Below, piece after piece: positions 7,217-8,651 of a stretch of DNA of 8,651 bases. Each line of letters starts with the position of its first letter. Position 1 is the stretch's first letter. The translations under genes were made by a program, and so were the position numbers. The stretch is from an uncultured Desulfovibrio sp. GTDB lineage: Bacteria > Desulfobacterota > Desulfovibrionia > Desulfovibrionales > Desulfovibrionaceae. The notes below the pieces were generated by a model. The model saw only the letters and a program-made list of their open reading frames with translations. It made no database searches and was not told the DNA's origin. The DNA lies in contig CAMLXE010000059.1 in assembly GCA_946490455.1 (NCBI GenBank), positions 1 to 8,651 on the forward strand, in the 5' to 3' direction.

Positions 7217-7456
7217 CTACCAGCCCATATGGTCCTGCTGATAGCCATAGATGCCCCCAGCCAGCGCACCAAGTCCGCCACCGACAAGAGCGCCAATCGT
7301 TGCGCTGCCTCCGGTAATCACGTTGATGCCGGCTCCGAGAAGCGCACCTCCCGCGCCACCGCTGACAGCTCCCTGCTGGGTTCTGGTCATATTCGTGCAG
7401 CCGACAGTACCAAAGGCAAGAGCCACTATCAGCAATACGGCGAAAAGCTGTTTCAT
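7217..7456 (-). CDS. Small glycine-zipper lipoprotein
   Basis: This is a predicted 79-residue envelope lipoprotein. Residues 1-19 form a type II signal peptide (MKQLFAVLLIVALAFG) ending at cysteine 20 with T-V-G before it. T at the -3 position is weaker than the usual L, V or I, but the lipid-modified cysteine is still likely. The residue after the cysteine is T, not D, which suggests outer-membrane sorting. The mature part is a glycine zipper with repeated G-x3-G spacing (GGAGGALLGAG, GALVGGGLGALAGG), as in the glycine-zipper 2TM and OsmB/SlyB-like families, and ends in an aromatic, charged tail. I chose the ATG at 7456 because AGGAG lies seven bases upstream and the signal peptide starts there; an in-frame ATG at 7498 would add 14 polar residues. 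The exact role is unknown; relatives affect envelope integrity or stress survival. Confidence 0.8.
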   Translation of the reverse strand: MKQLFAVLLIVALAFGTVGCTNMTRTQQGAVSGGAGGALLGAGINVITGGSATIGALVGGGLGALAGGIYGYQQDHMGW

Positions 7457-7509
7457 CGGTTTTCTCCTGTGTTGATCTCTTTTCATGAGCGGAGTCATGC
7501 AGTTCGGAC

Positions 7510-7749
7510 CTAACGTCGCCCCCGGTTCCGGCGCCGGGCTGCCCGTATCAGTTCTTTCCGACTGCAGTCATCTCCAGAAGTGTTGAGCGTTCCCGTAACG
7601 CAATCTCGGAGGCGTTCCCACTGGGCGGTCTTGCGGCAGATGCCGGAGCCATCCTGATACGAACATGCGAAAGGGGAAGCCGTTCCGTGTCCCAACCAAC
7701 GGCATATCTGCTGTGGCAGGACATCTTCTTCCGGGAGACCGGCTGAATC
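7510..7749 (-). pseudogene. Possible small cysteine-containing gene or remnant, start unclear
   Basis: The minus-strand frame is open from 7749 (just after an in-frame TAA at 7750-7752) to a TAG at 7510-7512. I do not recognise the product, but its translation reads like real protein: a stretch with LPQQICRWLGHG, then CSYQDGSGICRKTAQWERL, then CVTGTLNTSGDDC and a basic tail (ELIRAARRRNRGRR). Four cysteines fall in the central and later part. No ATG or GTG occurs in frame; the first usable codon is TTG at 7695, giving 61 residues but with no Shine-Dalgarno sequence. An ATG at 7724 preceded by GGAAGAAG is in a different frame, so a single-base indel could have broken the gene. It could be a pseudogene, a gene with an unusual start, a sequence error, or chance. 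The lipoprotein gene starts 54 bases after its stop. Confidence 0.35.
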
Positions 7750-7776
7750 TTATATAAAAAACAGGAAGACAGGCAA
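7749..7776 (-). promoter_or_regulatory. Candidate minus-strand promoter
   Basis: On the minus strand TTGCCT (7771-7776, four of six to TTGACA) and TATAAG (7749-7754, five of six to TATAAT) are 16 bases apart. Transcription would start near 7742 and run through the possible small gene to the lipoprotein gene. The surrounding run of Ts and TATATA is the most AT-rich spot in this part of the window. It is a by-eye match only; the lipoprotein gene may have a closer promoter that I cannot see. Confidence 0.35.
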
Positions 7777-7810
7777 GAGGCGGCAGGGAGCTTCCCCCGG
7801 CAGAATGTCG

Positions 7811-7839
7811 TGAAGCAGAAAAGACGAATTGCTGCTTCA
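7811..7839. repeat. 8-bp inverted repeat downstream of tilS
   Basis: TGAAGCAG (7811-7818) and CTGCTTCA (7832-7839) are perfect inverted copies around a 13-base loop. It lies about 50 bases past the tilS stop in tilS orientation, but no U-tract follows on the minus strand, so it is not a standard intrinsic terminator. It might still stabilise the tilS 3' end. Confidence 0.35.
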
Positions 7840-7890
7840 AAGGCCCATTTGCCCCAAAACCTGACCAGCAGGACAGGAAAAGAGGCGTTT

Positions 7891-8651
7891 TCAGGCCTTG
7901 CGTGGACCAGTCCCGACCAGAAGTCCCTTTCCGTCACTCCGAACAGAAATGCCTCCGGGAAACCAGAACTGCTTCACGGTCCTGGAGGCCATGCAGGCAG
8001 CGTCAAGACCGAAAAGCGTTTCTGCCCTGACCTGTCCGGTCCCCATCCGCCGGATCAGCGAAGCAAAAAGACGCAGCCGCAGCGCTCTGGGCAGGGAAAC
8101 AAATGCCGAACGCGGCAGCAGCATGCCCTCTTCCGTTTCAGAGATCTGCTGAAGAACCGGCTCCAGCTGACTTTCCCAGAACCGTTCGTCTTCACGTGCC
8201 AGCTCCCAGAGCGTCAGGACAGAGCGGGAAAAGGCCGGATTCTCTTCCTGAAGCAGGGGAATAACCCTGTTCCGGATGCGATTGCGGCGAAAGTCCATCC
8301 CTCTGTTGGAAGCGTCCTCCGCCCACGAAACGCCTGTCGCGGTCACAAAGCGCAGCAGCTCTTCCTTACGGAACCGGAGCAGCGGCCGAATGAGCCTCCT
8401 TTTTCCGTCCACCGCCCGCATACCGCCGAGTCCCGGCCAGCCGGCTCCCCGTACAAGCCGCATCAGGACATCTTCACTCAGATCATCCAGATGATGTCCG
8501 ACAGCAACCCAGTCGGCCCCCTTCTCTCTCCGGACCTCCTCAAAAAACGCATAGCGAGCCTGCCGGCCGGCCTCCTCCAGTCCCATGCCGCTCTGCGCTG
8601 CTGAAGCCGCCACATCCGCCTTCCGCAGACAGAACGGCACACCCAGAGCTT
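7891..8651 (-). CDS. tilS: tRNA(Ile)-lysidine synthase, N-terminal part cut by window edge
   Basis: TilS attaches lysine to cytidine 34 of the CAU-anticodon isoleucine tRNA using ATP, so that the tRNA reads AUA as isoleucine; the activity is essential in most bacteria. About 252 residues are in the window. The frame remains open to the right edge, and the GTG at 8640 is internal (valine in LGVPF), so the N-terminal PP-loop (SGGxDS) lies outside. Visible family features are EEAGRQARYAFFEEVRRE, the GHHLDD motif followed by SEDVLMRLVRGAG, LIRPLLRFRKEELL, and AEDASN with RRNRIRNRVIPLL. The protein ends in GTGPRKA soon after the helical linker region, so the C-terminal TilS_C domain of long forms such as E. 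coli (about 430 residues) appears absent; the complete protein is probably about 350 residues. The stop is TGA at 7891-7893. Confidence 0.93.
   Translation of the reverse strand, partial: ALGVPFCLRKADVAASAAQSGMGLEEAGRQARYAFFEEVRREKGADWVAVGHHLDDLSEDVLMRLVRGAGWPGLGGMRAVDGKRRLIRPLLRFRKEELLRFVTATGVSWAEDASNRGMDFRRNRIRNRVIPLLQEENPAFSRSVLTLWELAREDERFWESQLEPVLQQISETEEGMLLPRSAFVSLPRALRLRLFASLIRRMGTGQVRAETLFGLDAACMASRTVKQFWFPGGISVRSDGKGLLVGTGPRKA

Larger units (their letters stand above)
7457..7890. other. 434-base stretch without a confident gene
   Basis: This stretch lies between the lipoprotein gene and tilS, both on the minus strand. It contains the lipoprotein ribosome-binding site (AGGAG on the minus strand, 7464-7468), a 10-bp palindrome CCGGCGCCGG at 7528-7537, an open minus-strand stretch at 7510-7749 with protein-like sequence, a candidate minus-strand promoter at 7749-7776 and an 8-bp hairpin at 7811-7839. 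I find no convincing terminator after tilS, no tRNA and no repeat array. Confidence 0.6.

Noticed and set aside
7193..7513. 106-codon plus-strand open frame opposite the lipoprotein gene
   Set aside because: The minus strand has a ribosome-binding site, signal peptide and glycine zipper; the plus frame has none of these supports.
7548..7937. 129-codon minus-strand open frame overlapping the tilS 3' end
   Set aside because: It overlaps tilS in another frame and its translation lacks a family pattern. Its internal ATG at 7724 is discussed only as a possible displaced start for the cysteine-containing stretch.
7810..8604. 264-codon open frame on the plus strand opposite tilS
   Set aside because: The minus strand encodes conserved TilS motifs (GHHLDD and others); the plus-strand translation is low in hydrophobic pattern and resembles nothing known to me.

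Overview
The window is a compact stretch of bacterial chromosome, GC-rich by eye (mid-to-high 50s %), dominated by housekeeping genes. The gene order on the plus strand is proS (3' part), xseA, an M23-family metallopeptidase, xseB, ispA and dxs. On the minus strand are a glycine-zipper lipoprotein gene and the 3' part of tilS. A block of xse genes next to ispA and dxs occurs in many Proteobacteria (xseB-ispA-dxs in E. coli). The secreted peptidase gene between xseA and xseB, together with the protein sequences, suggests a Desulfovibrionaceae-like sulfate reducer or relative. That placement is inference from memory and no search was run.

Layout. Positions 2-1378 encode the C-terminal ~458 residues of an editing-type prolyl-tRNA synthetase. 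A 103-base gap follows, with a perfect 12-bp hairpin and an imperfect direct repeat. xseA (1482-2942), the M23 peptidase (2944-3795), xseB (3810-4058) and ispA (4055-4957) are packed with gaps of 1 and 14 bases and one 4-base overlap, each with a clear Shine-Dalgarno sequence, so they are almost certainly one operon. A structured 183-base gap (4958-5140) separates ispA from dxs (5141-7063). It holds a long-armed inverted repeat, a plausible sigma-70 promoter and a foldable dxs leader. A bidirectional terminator (7118-7154) separates dxs from the convergent lipoprotein gene (7217-7456, minus). Positions 7457-7890 have no confident gene. They contain an open minus-strand stretch whose translation looks protein-like (four cysteines) but lacks a good start codon, a candidate promoter just upstream of it, and a small hairpin. 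tilS (minus) runs from 7891 off the right edge.

How the genes fit together. XseA and XseB form exonuclease VII (single-stranded DNA degradation in repair). Dxs makes 1-deoxy-D-xylulose 5-phosphate, the entry metabolite of the MEP isoprenoid pathway, and IspA condenses the resulting C5 units into farnesyl diphosphate for quinones and undecaprenyl carriers. The M23 peptidase acts on peptidoglycan outside the cytoplasm. ProS and TilS serve translation. I see no mobile element, CRISPR array, rRNA or tRNA. No clearly novel multi-gene system is visible; the parts most worth a second look are the non-coding gaps and the possible small cysteine-containing gene.
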